In this document: positions 1 through 7,848 of the stretch, piece by piece | Layout of the letters: each line of letters starts with the position of its first letter | How positions within the stretch are numbered: the first letter of the stretch is position 1 | Origin: a virus | Length of the DNA: 31,279 bases | IMG/VR virus record: IMGVR_UViG_3300042865_000891 | Coordinates: 1-31,279 of that record | Reading direction: 5' to 3' (one strand) | Notes under the pieces: model-generated | What the model was told of the DNA's origin: nothing | Databases searched by the model: none | The model's input: the letters and a program-made list of their open reading frames with translations, nothing else | Position numbers and translations under genes: made by a program

Positions 1-14
1 ACCCCTCTTAACTT

Positions 15-22
15 TATTTATA
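15..22 (-). promoter_or_regulatory. T4-type late promoter box
   Basis: The minus strand reads TATAAATA, the exact T4 late-promoter element recognised by gp55-RNA polymerase. It lies just past the stop codon of the DNA polymerase gene and would drive a gene off the left edge of the window. A gp55 homologue is encoded in this window, which supports use of this box. An eight-base match in AT-rich DNA can occur by chance, so position is the main support. Confidence 0.55.
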
Positions 23-2548
23 CTAACTAAAAAAATCTTCAATACTATTCATTCGTTCATGAGACCAACCAACAGCTTCTAACATACCATTTAATGGGTC
101 TAAAAATGTTTTTTCGTACTGTTTCTCGTAATCAACATACTTATCCAACCCAAATTCAGGAGGTAATCCAACTGAAAATGAAATTACTTCATTTTTTAAT
201 GGATTAGGTTTTTTCAAATAACAAAACTTAATATTCTCACCTTCACCAATATTTTCATACTTATGCTGAAGATTTAATTCTTTAAGTCTATTATTATATA
301 GAATAGCTCCTTTAGTATGAATTGGGCAACCGCTGGCATACAATGTTTTTGAATCACTATATTTTTCAATACCATTTACGCCACGCGGAAATGAAATTTC
401 TTCAACAGAATAATTGTAAAATTCAGATTTAACACTGGAAACGAAATCCTGAACATCAGATTCAGTACCATTTAAGATTAAACCTACAGATTTCTTTAAT
501 TTATCTCTAATAACTTTCGGTGTTGAAGATTTAACAACTTCTAGACCCATAATTTTTAATTTAGGTTCATTATACACAACACCTTCATTTTCGTAAACGT
601 TTAATGCATAACGCTTTTTACCAGTCCAAAAACCTTTAGAACTAATCGCTTCTAATTTAAATGAAATACAATCTCGATGTACATTTGTATACCGCTGAAG
701 ATCGTAACAACATTCATTAATGATTGGATCAATCTTTTCCTTACAAATTTTACTTAGTACAGGAATAACGTCCTTAACATCTTTATCTGAATAAAATTTA
801 TCAACAATCGGCTCAAGCGTTAAATAAATTGAATCTGTATCTTGATAAATAACCCAAGGATATTGAGTTTTAAATAGAGAATTCAATTTTTTATCTACAT
901 ATTCACCAACGCTGATAATAATATATTGACCAGATAAAGTTACAGCTCTAGCATTTTCTAAAGTATAATATCTAAAGAATGCATTACCTAGTGCGCCATA
1001 CAAACTATTCATAGCAATTTTAAATGCCATTTGTTCGTTATTATATTTTGAGATTAAATTATGTAATCGTTTATATTCAGCTTTAGCTTCTTTTTTATCT
1101 ATTTTAGAACCTTTTAATAATTCTAATTCGCTCTCATAACGCAACATTGTTGATTTTGCTTCTTTACGTTTTTTCATGTAAATATCAATCAACTCAGGGA
1201 TCATACCAACTTTATCTTTTCTATACATAGCACCATTAGCTGCTACAGTATATTCCTCAGGAAAATCGTATTCTTTATTCAGCAACCCTTTAGTTGTAAT
1301 GTTACCATCAAACATACCAACAAAGGTCTCTAGGGATATGTTCCAGGTCTGCATAATACTTGGATACAGACTGGTAGCATCAAAAGCAGTAACCCACTTG
1401 TAGAATCCTGGAATTGGTTCACGGACGAACGCTCCTTCAAACTGTTCTGATTTACTATTCTTAGATCTTGGTGGAATAACAACATTTTTAGATTTCAAAT
1501 GATTAAAAATAATTGAATCCCACATACGAATTTGACTGAATACGTCACCATAATTAACTTTTGCCAAATAAGACGTAGTTAAACATAGTTCGAGCAATTT
1601 CATTTTGTCTTCAAGTTCATCTACTCTATCGCAATCGATAGTGTTATATAAGACAAATTTATTCCACCCATAAGTATAAAAATCTTTAAACGTATCAAAT
1701 TCGCTATGATCTAATTTACCACAATTTAATTCAACTTGAGCAATAGTTTCTAAACGATAATTCTCTTGTTTTGTATAAGTGTATTTTTTGTATAAATCTC
1801 TAAAATCAACAACAGGAACCCCAACAATTTCATAAAGAGTTGTAGCTTTACCATAATCGTCTTTAGTTTTTCGTTCTTTAATACGATTCCAGGGACTTAA
1901 TTCTTTAAGTCTATCTTCACTACAAATATTTTTAATTCGATTTACAAGATATTTTATATCAAATCCTTCAACATTCCACCCTGTAATAATATCTACATTA
2001 GAACGTTTCCAGAAATCGACAAATTGATTTAATAATGAATATTCGTCTTGACATAAAATTAAATCACAATTTTCTATTGGATCTCCAGTGTATTCTCTGG
2101 ACATAAATGTTGTATTGCGTTTTGTTTTCATGTTCTTCATAGTAATAAGAAGAACTTCTTCACTTGCTTGATCAGGATTAGGAAAACCAGATTGTTCTGT
2201 TGCAGTTTCAATGTCAAGAACAAATGAATTAATATGATCCATACTCCAGTCAATCAGTCCAGTAAATTTATCAGAAATAAACTGGACATCAAAACCTATA
2301 TCACCATAAATTTCAAAATTATCTACATCAGAATATCGTTTAATAAAATCTCTTGTTTCACTAATACTTCCTGGTTGAATTTCTTCTACATATTGACCGA
2401 AAAGATTTTGCCACTCACTTTTCTTATTAGATTTCACATAAACTTTAGGCGAGTATTCTAATTTAAATTGAACTCGTCTACCATCTTCAATTCCCCTATA
2501 AAGAATACTATTACCTAAAATTGATACATCTGTGTAAAAATTTGACAT
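23..2548 (-). CDS. 43: Family B replicative DNA polymerase (gp43)
   Basis: Replicative DNA polymerase with proofreading exonuclease. Visible exonuclease motifs are DIE at residues 112-114, GWNVEGFDIKYL (Exo II) and YNTIDCD (Exo III region). Polymerase motifs are DATSLYPSI (motif A), KIAMNSLYGALG (motif B) and YQDTDSIY (motif C, catalytic DTD). The C-terminus would carry the sliding-clamp contact. At 841 residues it is slightly shorter than T4 gp43 (898). The ATG follows directly on the stop of the upstream small gene, so the two are probably translated together. It is the last gene of the replication block that also encodes clamp, clamp loader and RegA. No intein or intron interrupts it. Confidence 0.97.
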   Translation of the reverse strand: MSNFYTDVSILGNSILYRGIEDGRRVQFKLEYSPKVYVKSNKKSEWQNLFGQYVEEIQPGSISETRDFIKRYSDVDNFEIYGDIGFDVQFISDKFTGLIDWSMDHINSFVLDIETATEQSGFPNPDQASEEVLLITMKNMKTKRNTTFMSREYTGDPIENCDLILCQDEYSLLNQFVDFWKRSNVDIITGWNVEGFDIKYLVNRIKNICSEDRLKELSPWNRIKERKTKDDYGKATTLYEIVGVPVVDFRDLYKKYTYTKQENYRLETIAQVELNCGKLDHSEFDTFKDFYTYGWNKFVLYNTIDCDRVDELEDKMKLLELCLTTSYLAKVNYGDVFSQIRMWDSIIFNHLKSKNVVIPPRSKNSKSEQFEGAFVREPIPGFYKWVTAFDATSLYPSIMQTWNISLETFVGMFDGNITTKGLLNKEYDFPEEYTVAANGAMYRKDKVGMIPELIDIYMKKRKEAKSTMLRYESELELLKGSKIDKKEAKAEYKRLHNLISKYNNEQMAFKIAMNSLYGALGNAFFRYYTLENARAVTLSGQYIIISVGEYVDKKLNSLFKTQYPWVIYQDTDSIYLTLEPIVDKFYSDKDVKDVIPVLSKICKEKIDPIINECCYDLQRYTNVHRDCISFKLEAISSKGFWTGKKRYALNVYENEGVVYNEPKLKIMGLEVVKSSTPKVIRDKLKKSVGLILNGTESDVQDFVSSVKSEFYNYSVEEISFPRGVNGIEKYSDSKTLYASGCPIHTKGAILYNNRLKELNLQHKYENIGEGENIKFCYLKKPNPLKNEVISFSVGLPPEFGLDKYVDYEKQYEKTFLDPLNGMLEAVGWSHERMNSIEDFFS

Positions 2549-2866
2549 TTATTTACCTAAAATAAATTTTGGAGAAGGTGTTGTAATATGACCAAAAACT
2601 GAATTATATTGTTCAAGGAATGCATCTTCAATCTCAATAAAAAATATAATTCGTTCTCTGTTAAAGGTTAATTTTAACTCGCTACCTTTTTGCGAATAGT
2701 GCGGGAATGGAGCAAAAGCATAAGATTGTTCTTGTGGATTTGCTCTAGAAGGAACAATAACTAATTGAATAGCATTTTTATAAACATCACCATCAGCAGT
2801 TGTTTCTACATATTCAGCAATAACATCTTCACCAGTTGCTGTTCTAAACATTCTAATATCTGTCAT
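2549..2866 (-). CDS. Small Sm-like/beta-barrel protein of T4-like phages (105 aa)
   Basis: A 105-residue protein. It opens with a short beta-strand pattern and the motif TGEDVIAEY near residues 11-19, followed by alternating hydrophobic strands and a proline-rich middle. The gene at 19480-19869 has the same opening (KSGEDIIAF), so the two look like paralogues. Marine T4-like phages carry small Sm-fold proteins with this kind of MKSGEDV start. I infer that family from the motif and cannot confirm the fold. The gene sits between dCMP deaminase and DNA polymerase with almost no spacing on either side. A nucleic-acid-binding role would fit but is not shown. Confidence 0.6.
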   Translation of the reverse strand: MTDIRMFRTATGEDVIAEYVETTADGDVYKNAIQLVIVPSRANPQEQSYAFAPFPHYSQKGSELKLTFNRERIIFFIEIEDAFLEQYNSVFGHITTPSPKFILGK

Positions 2867-2867
2867 T

Positions 2868-3371
2868 TTAATTTTCCTCGTATTTTATGACATTTACGCC
2901 ACATTGTTTTAAAAATTGAATACCATCATTAGATCGATATTCTGTTTTATAATACACAATTCTGATACCAGAACCATATATAATTTTTGCACACTGTAAA
3001 CATGGACTATGTGTACAAAATAATGTTGCACCGATTCCAGATTCAGTATAACTAGCTAATTGAGAAATTGCATTAGCTTCAGAATGAATAACCTCATCAT
3101 ATGTTTTCAATCCACGCCAGAAAAATGAATCCGGAATCGGCTCATATCTATGTTGATCTTCCAACGATAAAGCAAAATATTCTGAATCAGATAAAATTAC
3201 CACCTTTTCGCAAGCATTAGGTTCCCAACCTGCAGGCAACCCATTATATCCACAACTAATTATACGATTATTCTTTACAATTACTGTACCAACTTTTAAT
3301 CGTTCAGCATAGGATAATTCAGCTGTACGCTCAGCTACATCCATAAAATAATTAATAAATTTATTCTTCAT
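2868..3371 (-). CDS. cd: dCMP deaminase
   Basis: Converts dCMP to dUMP to feed dTMP synthesis. The zinc-dependent cytidine/deoxycytidylate deaminase signature is present: HSEANAI (His ligand and catalytic Glu) and SPCLQCAKI (PCxxC, two Cys ligands). An upstream segment with CGYNGLPAG matches the family's usual N-terminal motif. The open frame runs up to 3410, but the first 13 codons overlap the upstream gene and are Met-rich and unlike the family. The ATG at 3371 (MKNKFINYFMDVAE) gives a normal N-terminus; ATGs 3 or 6 bases earlier are equally possible. It overlaps the end of the 93-aa ORF upstream, which suggests coupling. Confidence 0.93.
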   Translation of the reverse strand: MKNKFINYFMDVAERTAELSYAERLKVGTVIVKNNRIISCGYNGLPAGWEPNACEKVVILSDSEYFALSLEDQHRYEPIPDSFFWRGLKTYDEVIHSEANAISQLASYTESGIGATLFCTHSPCLQCAKIIYGSGIRIVYYKTEYRSNDGIQFLKQCGVNVIKYEEN

Positions 3372-3642
3372 CATCATTCTCATATTGAAATTCTTTATCC
3401 ATATCATCAATGAACCAGTTTATAATTTCCATTGCTTCATGAATATCTTCTTTTGAAATATCAGTATCATAAAATTGTTTTAATAAACTAGGAGTCATTT
3501 CAACCAATTCTTCATAATATAAATCAACAAGACGTTCTGCTCCAACATACCAAAGAGAAAGAACTTGTTCATTCTTCGTCTCACCAGAAGAACAATTATG
3601 AAAAGAATACCAATTAGAATCAGACCATCTTGTGTATGCCAT
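3361..3642 (-). CDS. Uncharacterised small acidic protein (93 aa)
   Basis: I do not recognise a function. The protein begins MAYTRWSDSNWYSF, has a middle predicted as helices (RLVDLYYEELVEM) and ends in a strongly acidic tail (DMDKEF...NDDEE). The frame can be extended four codons to a TTG at 3654, but the ATG at 3642 is preferred because a GGTGA Shine-Dalgarno-like sequence lies five bases upstream. It is the first gene after the promoter at 3673-3701, and its 3' end overlaps the deaminase start. Small Trp-rich ORFs of this kind occur in T4-like replication blocks. Confidence 0.7.
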   Translation of the reverse strand: MAYTRWSDSNWYSFHNCSSGETKNEQVLSLWYVGAERLVDLYYEELVEMTPSLLKQFYDTDISKEDIHEAMEIINWFIDDMDKEFQYENDDEE

Positions 3643-3672
3643 AAAAATCACCAAATTATTGTATATAGAACT

Positions 3673-3701
3673 ATTATACTATGAATCTTGAAAAATAGCA
3701 A
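3673..3701 (-). promoter_or_regulatory. Sigma70-type promoter (TTGCTA-N17-TATAAT)
   Basis: On the minus strand TTGCTA and a perfect TATAAT are 17 bases apart, and the -10 is preceded by CATAG as in the other early promoters of this window. It lies about 30 bases upstream of the 93-aa ORF and immediately downstream of the hsp20 terminator. It would start the cd / Sm-like / gene 43 transcript. Confidence 0.7.
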
Positions 3702-3704
3702 GCA

Positions 3705-3735
3705 TAAAAAACGGCAACCATATTGATTGCCGTTT
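3705..3735 (-). terminator. Rho-independent terminator after hsp20
   Basis: Nine-base-pair stem AAACGGCAA / TTGCCGTTT with a nine-base loop, followed on the minus strand by a T run. It closes the transcript that ends with hsp20 (stop at 3761). Confidence 0.85.
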
Positions 3736-3760
3736 AGGGAAATACCTAATATTCTATATT

Positions 3761-4192
3761 TTATTCAATTTCGAATACTTTAGGTTTTTTATGTTCTGGA
3801 ATTACGTTTTGAAGTGTTACATATAACATACCGTTGGATAATGTCACTTTCTCAACCTCAACGGTATCAGAGAGCGTAAACACTCGTTTGAAATCTCTTT
3901 CTGCAATTCCTTTATGGATATAGTACAAAGAATCTAAATCCTCTGTTTTAGTAGAACCAGAAATAGTTAATTTTCCGGAATCCAGAACAATTGAAATATT
4001 ATCTTTCGAATATCCAGCTACAGCCAATTTGATAACAAATTGTTCTTCTGAACGTTTGATAATATCATATGGAGGAAATCCTGTTTGAGGTTTTTCCAAT
4101 TCTTTGATTCTACGAAAAATTTCGTCAAAACCAATAAATGCTGAATTATGAATAGATCTAAAATCTGCTAGTGCAGTGTTGTTAATTGTCAT
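3761..4192 (-). CDS. hsp20: Hsp20-family small heat-shock protein
   Basis: Small heat-shock chaperone of 143 residues, typical of the alpha-crystallin family. The alpha-crystallin domain is visible from about residue 38 (PPYDIIKRSEEQFVIKLAVAGYSKDNISI). The strand GKLTISGSTK follows, with the conserved RDFKRVFTLSDTVEVEKVTLSNGMLYV segment near residues 98-125. The short C-terminal tail has only a weak IxI-like end (KVFEIE). A strong AAGGAG ribosome-binding site precedes the ATG. Hsp20 homologues are a standard gene of marine T4-like phages. Terminators flank it on both sides, so it may be transcribed as a single gene. Confidence 0.95.
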   Translation of the reverse strand: MTINNTALADFRSIHNSAFIGFDEIFRRIKELEKPQTGFPPYDIIKRSEEQFVIKLAVAGYSKDNISIVLDSGKLTISGSTKTEDLDSLYYIHKGIAERDFKRVFTLSDTVEVEKVTLSNGMLYVTLQNVIPEHKKPKVFEIE

Positions 4193-4221
4193 ACATTTCT
4201 CCTTATAATAAGCAAGATATA

Positions 4222-4246
4222 TTAAAAAGACTCCCGAAGCGAGTCT
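4222..4246 (-). terminator. Terminator with UUCG tetraloop after the PAAR gene
   Basis: On the minus strand AGACTC and GAGTCT pair around C(TTCG)G with one bulged G, followed by TTTTTA. C(UUCG)G loops are common in T4 terminators. It ends the 45-44-62-regA-PAAR transcript. Confidence 0.8.
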
Positions 4247-4250
4247 GATT

Positions 4251-4271
4251 TTTGTAGAACCACCCTACAAA
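4251..4271. other. Second stem-loop beside the PAAR terminator
   Basis: Seven-base-pair inverted repeat TTTGTAG / CTACAAA with a seven-base loop. It sits between the PAAR stop codon and the UUCG terminator. The two hairpins in tandem may protect the 3' end or add to termination. Confidence 0.5.
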
Positions 4272-4276
4272 ACTAT

Positions 4277-4537
4277 TTAGCCAGCAAAAACGTCTCCGCT
4301 CCCAGTGGCTGTATGGCCGCATGTAGCTGCATCACCAGCTCTACATACAGCAATACCATTTACAAAAACTGTTCCTGAACCGACAGCCATAACTGGACCA
4401 GCATGAATTGCTGGACCATGCCCAGCAACTGCATCACCTATTCGAACAGCGCCTTTGCCATTTACAAATACATTACCAGAAGCACCGATTAGAGTACCTC
4501 CAGCTGTGTCAGTATCTTTTCGGGTAACTCCAGGCAT
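4277..4537 (-). CDS. PAAR-repeat tail spike tip (gp5.4-like)
   Basis: An 86-residue Gly/Ala/Val-rich protein with two related halves (GNVFVNGKGAVRIGDAVAGHG and GTVFVNGIAVCRAGDAATCGH). This is the PAAR pattern that folds into a cone at the tip of the gp5 spike. Histidines and cysteines (GHG..IH in the first half, C and CGH in the second) are available to bind the metal seen in PAAR proteins. The gene overlaps regA by TAATG, so it is translationally coupled to a replication gene although its product belongs to the baseplate. T4 encodes gp5.4 next to gene 5. Confidence 0.93.
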   Translation of the reverse strand: MPGVTRKDTDTAGGTLIGASGNVFVNGKGAVRIGDAVAGHGPAIHAGPVMAVGSGTVFVNGIAVCRAGDAATCGHTATGSGDVFAG

Positions 4538-4938
4538 TATTTTTTCACTTTCCCAATATTATATTTACTAACCAAATTGTATTCATGTTTTTCTTTATAT
4601 GAAAGAATCTTAATTTGGCTAATTGGAACTAATGGAGATTTACATTCATCTTGATTTCGTATTTCCAATAATTCCCAATCTGCTAATAATTTAACAATAG
4701 TATTTCTTCTGGCAATATCATTTTCGCTAATATCATGAATTTTATTATCTAATCCAAATAATTCCTTAAAATGTATAATTACATACCTACCTTGTTTATG
4801 TAAAATATGACAAGATTGATATAATGTTTTATCTTTTTTTGATAAAACACCAATACGAGATAAAGTTTCTTTGATTTTTAAAAAATCATTTTCATCAATG
4901 AACACTTCTATTCCGAATCCATTAAAAATATCACTCAT
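4537..4938 (-). CDS. regA: RegA translational repressor
   Basis: In T4, RegA binds start regions of early mRNAs and blocks their translation. This 133-residue protein aligns well with T4 RegA: DFLKIKETLSRIGVLSKKDKTLYQSCHILHKQGR matches the T4 segment with KVKETLTRMG, DKVLYQSCHIL and KKG. The later parts HFKELFG, RRNTIVKLLADWELLEI and SYKEKHEYNLVSKYNIG also match. It overlaps the end of gene 62 by ATGA, the T4 arrangement in which RegA controls its own neighbours 44, 62 and 45. A 7-11 residue Lys-rich tail extends past the T4 end. Confidence 0.95.
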   Translation of the reverse strand: MSDIFNGFGIEVFIDENDFLKIKETLSRIGVLSKKDKTLYQSCHILHKQGRYVIIHFKELFGLDNKIHDISENDIARRNTIVKLLADWELLEIRNQDECKSPLVPISQIKILSYKEKHEYNLVSKYNIGKVKK

Positions 4939-5321
4939 TTTATAACTCCAGTTTTATCTATAACTTCCTTAATTGTTTTTATTTGATCAGGAGTAAGAAT
5001 TCTCAATGCTTCCTTTGCTTTTTCGGAAGAATACCCGAAATATTCTTTTACACTCTGAATATCATCTGATTCGCTAGATTTATACCACTTTTGAAATGGT
5101 CGTTTCTTAGCTTTTAATGTATTTAGGTAAAAGTGGTATTGTAACTTGTTATCCAAATTTGGATAACGATTCATTTCGTTAACATATAATATTGTATCGT
5201 TATGTTGAGAAATTGCTCTATTAACGATATAAGGTTTATATTCTTTTTCGTTTTCCGGAGTTAAAATATCGGTTTTAGTTTGTAATACACTAGGTAAAAC
5301 TTCCTTGAATAAATCAAGCAT
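4935..5321 (-). CDS. 62: Clamp-loader small subunit (gp62)
   Basis: Small subunit that joins the gp44 tetramer to load the gp45 clamp. At 128 residues it is much shorter than T4 gp62 (187) but has the size and motifs of the short marine-phage form: PYIVNRAISQHNDTILYVNEMNRYP, a helical KLQYHFYLNTLKAKKRPF segment, and VKEYFGYSSEKAKEALRILT near the C-terminus. A very strong AGGGGG ribosome-binding site precedes the ATG, eight bases after the gene 44 stop. The stop overlaps regA. Confidence 0.9.
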   Translation of the reverse strand: MLDLFKEVLPSVLQTKTDILTPENEKEYKPYIVNRAISQHNDTILYVNEMNRYPNLDNKLQYHFYLNTLKAKKRPFQKWYKSSESDDIQSVKEYFGYSSEKAKEALRILTPDQIKTIKEVIDKTGVIK

Positions 5322-5329
5322 AATTCCCC

Positions 5330-6268
5330 CTATTTAAATTCCAAATCTACCATACATTCAGTAAAAAACGCCATTAAATTAATTTCATGATCAACAACAA
5401 AAGCTGTTTGATATTGATATTTACCAATCAATAAAACTAACTGTGGAATAGAATTACTTTTAAGAATGTCATTCATATTATCATATAATTTTCGATAAAT
5501 TGTATGACTATCATTATCTAAATTATCAATAACCCATTTTCTAACATTAATAAAATCTTTTTCTTTCATTGCTTTTATTAATGGAGTAATATTTAAATCA
5601 GAAACTTGAGCTAATAATCCAGCATCAATAACACCACCCATAGAATAACGTTGCAACTCATTTAATACTCTACGATTATCTGGATAATATTTTGCAACTA
5701 CCTGAGCAACAACTTCTTTATTATATGTAACGTTTTCTTGATCAAGAATAAAACAAACTCTTTTAAAAAATCGACCCATTAATTTTTGTTTATCTTCTTT
5801 AGCAATTTTCACATCAACCACAGAACATCTAGAATGTAGCGGTTCGATGATACGATTTTTATAATTGCAAGTAAAAATAAACGAACAGTTAATTGAAAAT
5901 TCTTCAATAGCGTTACGAAGCGCTGGTTGTAATGAATTAGCATTTAAATAATCTGCTTCATCAATGATAATTACTTTACGACCACCAGACAAAGAAACTG
6001 ATGATGCATAATTTTTAATTTTACCGCGAAGAACATCAATACCACTCTCATCAGATCCATTAATTACTATGTAGTCACAACCAACTTCTTTACAGAGTGC
6101 TTTCGCAATAGTTGTTTTACCAACACCTGCGGAACCAGCGATTAATAGATTAGGAATTTTACCTTGATTAGCAAATTCTTGAAAAGTTGATTTAATTGAT
6201 TCAGGAAGAACACAATCAGAAATTTTCTCAGGACGATATTTTTCACACCACAACATTTGTTCACGCAT
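5330..6268 (-). CDS. 44: Clamp-loader ATPase (gp44)
   Basis: AAA+ ATPase that opens the gp45 clamp and places it on primed DNA. It has Walker A GSAGVGKTT (residues 45-53), Walker B IIIDEADYL (100-108) and the SRC arginine-finger motif (146-148), and 312 residues against 319 in T4. The start at 6268 (MREQMLWCEKYRP) is weakly supported by GAGA; the Met four codons later would also suit, since the family begins near W-x-EKYRP. A terminator separates it from the DsbA-like gene upstream, so a promoter or read-through between 6269 and 6330 is needed. Confidence 0.97.
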   Translation of the reverse strand: MREQMLWCEKYRPEKISDCVLPESIKSTFQEFANQGKIPNLLIAGSAGVGKTTIAKALCKEVGCDYIVINGSDESGIDVLRGKIKNYASSVSLSGGRKVIIIDEADYLNANSLQPALRNAIEEFSINCSFIFTCNYKNRIIEPLHSRCSVVDVKIAKEDKQKLMGRFFKRVCFILDQENVTYNKEVVAQVVAKYYPDNRRVLNELQRYSMGGVIDAGLLAQVSDLNITPLIKAMKEKDFINVRKWVIDNLDNDSHTIYRKLYDNMNDILKSNSIPQLVLLIGKYQYQTAFVVDHEINLMAFFTECMVDLEFK

Positions 6269-6291
6269 AATATAATCTCACATTTTAAACA

Positions 6292-6318
6292 TAAAAAAAG
6301 GGTGACCTAAGCCACCCT
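6292..6318 (-). terminator. Terminator between the DsbA-like gene and gene 44
   Basis: Stem AGGGTG / CACCCT with an eight-base loop, followed on the minus strand by seven T. It lies directly after the DsbA-like stop and could attenuate transcription from the clamp gene into the clamp-loader genes, giving more clamp than loader. Confidence 0.8.
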
Positions 6319-6329
6319 AAAATTTCAAA

Positions 6330-6617
6330 TTATTCAGCTGAATAACCAGATACAATATTCACATATAATTTAGCAAATTCTTTATCTTCAGTATTTTGCT
6401 CAGCAAAATTTTGCTTATGATAAGTTCTAGCTAGACGATTAATAATTTTCTTAGGAAGATCAATCTCATCTTTAATAGAATCAACAATATCTTTTACTGC
6501 TAACTTTTCATTATCAACTCGAGAAAGATGAACAGAAATTTCTTTTAGCCCATCAATTAAAGTTTTTTGTTGTTTTTCGTCTAAAGTACCGAATACAGTT
6601 TCAATTGATTGTGTCAT
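6330..6617 (-). CDS. dsbA: DsbA-like late-transcription dsDNA-binding protein
   Basis: A 95-residue helical protein. The C-terminal half (KDIVDSIKDEIDLPKKIINRLARTYHKQ followed by an acidic EDKEFAKLY segment) aligns with T4 DsbA, which has an IKDIRIRAKDELG, FNRLLALYHK and VVELYDTVF pattern. T4 DsbA binds double-stranded DNA and stimulates late transcription. The first 40 residues are less similar. It lies two bases after the sliding clamp gene. The clamp itself activates late transcription, so the pairing makes sense. The assignment rests on the pattern match in one half of a short protein. Confidence 0.72.
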   Translation of the reverse strand: MTQSIETVFGTLDEKQQKTLIDGLKEISVHLSRVDNEKLAVKDIVDSIKDEIDLPKKIINRLARTYHKQNFAEQNTEDKEFAKLYVNIVSGYSAE

Positions 6618-6619
6618 AA

Positions 6620-7303
6620 TTAACCTCCGAATTTTGATGAAGTTTCTATCGTCACCCAGTACTTTAATTCACTGGTAGTTGAAGTCCATGTTGAAATACC
6701 TTTACTTGAAATCTCAACATCATAAGTATCAGGAATAACTTTTAAATTTTCAGTTTTAAACACTAATTTAAAAACTTTACCTTCAGGATCAACATCAGCC
6801 AATTCTAAAGAGTTTGTATGACTAGCATCATTAGACTCATCAAAAGTTAATAAATCAACTTTAGCTCCATCAGATTCAACAGCAATATGTGGTGCACCCA
6901 AAACACTAGCTGTTTTCATTACCCATTCCAAATCTTCTTTTGAGAATGTAAATTTAACATCTACGGACGGAAGATTAGGACGTTTTGGTGGAGCAACAAC
7001 AATCATTGATGGGTCTGTAATACGATATTTAATTTTAGAACGACCACCACGACCTTTAATAATTACATGACTAGAATCAAATTCTAATTCAGAACCTTCT
7101 TTAAACAAAGAAGTAACTGAAAGAAAATTATTTAAATCATAAATCCCGAAATCTTGAGGAATTTCTTCGCTAATAGTAGCATCAGCTAAAATATTTTTCT
7201 GAGGACTCATTGTTGAAACGGTACTACCTTGCTTAAAGTAAATACCTTGATTAATTGTTGCAAAGTTTTTTAGGATAGCAGTTGTTTCTGGAGAAATTTT
7301 CAT
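6620..7303 (-). CDS. 45: Sliding clamp (gp45)
   Basis: Processivity clamp and late-transcription activator, 227 residues against 228 in T4. N-terminal MKISPETTAILKNFATINQGIYF and the downstream FGIYDLNNFLSV segment are typical of gp45. The rest shows the repeated beta-alpha-beta clamp domains, including a short C-terminal strand pattern KYWVTIETSS. GAGGTGA upstream of the ATG is a good ribosome-binding site. A TTGACT-N17-TACAAT promoter lies 45-70 bases upstream, so gene 45 is the first gene of its transcript. Confidence 0.96.
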   Translation of the reverse strand: MKISPETTAILKNFATINQGIYFKQGSTVSTMSPQKNILADATISEEIPQDFGIYDLNNFLSVTSLFKEGSELEFDSSHVIIKGRGGRSKIKYRITDPSMIVVAPPKRPNLPSVDVKFTFSKEDLEWVMKTASVLGAPHIAVESDGAKVDLLTFDESNDASHTNSLELADVDPEGKVFKLVFKTENLKVIPDTYDVEISSKGISTWTSTTSELKYWVTIETSSKFGG

Positions 7304-7346
7304 ACTTTATTATCACCTCATGTTAAAAGAATCATTTACATTATAT

Positions 7347-7375
7347 ATTGTACTATATGTTGACTAAAAAGTCAA
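7347..7375 (-). promoter_or_regulatory. Sigma70-type promoter for gene 45
   Basis: Minus strand TTGACT, 17 bases, TACAAT, with ATAG directly before the -10. It sits between the last tRNA of the cluster and gene 45. Confidence 0.78.
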
Positions 7376-7383
7376 ATATTTTT

Positions 7384-7459
7384 TGGTGGGTCTCCTGGGA
7401 CTCGAACCCAGATCAACCGATTATGAGTCGGACGTTCTAAACCTTTTAACTAAAGACCC
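7384..7459 (-). tRNA. tRNA with CAT anticodon (Met or Ile2)
   Basis: Full cloverleaf of 76 bases including encoded CCA. Acceptor GGGTCTT pairs with GAGACCC, discriminator is A, the T-loop is TTCGAGT, and the anticodon loop CTCATAA gives CAT. If the wobble C is modified to lysidine it would read AUA (Ile). The sequence alone does not decide between Met and Ile. Confidence 0.93.
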
Positions 7460-7465
7460 TGCATT

Positions 7466-7540
7466 TGGAGCGAGTAAGGGGATTCGAACCCCTACCTTCA
7501 GTTTGGAAGACTGTAATGCTACCATTAACACCATACTCGC
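7466..7540 (-). tRNA. tRNA-Gly (TCC)
   Basis: 75-base cloverleaf with encoded CCA. Acceptor GCGAGTA / TACTCGC, discriminator T as usual for Gly, anticodon loop TTCCAAA, T-loop TTCGAAT. Confidence 0.96.
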
Positions 7541-7568
7541 AATAACAATTAGAAATATATTTAAATCT

Positions 7569-7656
7569 TGGCGGAGAGTATTGGACTCGAACCAATACAT
7601 CGATTTCTCGATGACGGTTTAGCAAACCGCTCCATTAACCGTTCTGGCAACTCTCC
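7569..7656 (-). tRNA. tRNA-Ser (GCT)
   Basis: 88-base class II tRNA with encoded CCA and a long variable arm (CATCGAGAAATCGATG hairpin). Discriminator G and anticodon loop TTGCTAA. It reads AGC/AGU. Confidence 0.95.
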
Positions 7657-7664
7657 AAAATGTC

Positions 7665-7738
7665 TGGCAGGGTTACGTGGGCTCGAACCACGAACGACAG
7701 AATCAAAATCTGTTGTGTTACCATTACACTATAACCCA
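7665..7738 (-). tRNA. tRNA-Gln (TTG)
   Basis: 74-base cloverleaf with encoded CCA. Anticodon TTG within TTTTGAT, discriminator G, T-loop TTCGAGC. The first acceptor pair is U1-U72, a weak end pair like the U1-A72 of bacterial tRNA-Gln. Confidence 0.93.
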
Positions 7739-7745
7739 ATTAATT

Positions 7746-7837
7746 TGGCGGAAGCGGTGAGATTCGAACTCACGGACCCATCTCTGAGTCGCTGGTTTTC
7801 AAGACCAGTGCAATAAGCCATGCTCTGCCACACTTCC
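7746..7837 (-). tRNA. tRNA-Ser (TGA)
   Basis: 92-base class II tRNA with long variable arm, acceptor GGAAGTG / CGCTTCC (one wobble), discriminator G, encoded CCA, anticodon TGA in CTTGAAA. Confidence 0.95.
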
Positions 7838-7848
7838 TAATTCTTTAT

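Noticed and set aside
2234-2461. Plus-strand 75-codon ORF inside the polymerase gene
   Set aside because: Antisense to a strongly conserved gene, low-complexity hydrophobic protein, no ribosome-binding site.
7383-7816. Plus-strand ORFs across the tRNA cluster (79 and 82 codons)
   Set aside because: They read antisense through well-formed tRNA genes. Their repeated GLEPR-like words come from the conserved T-loop and acceptor sequences.
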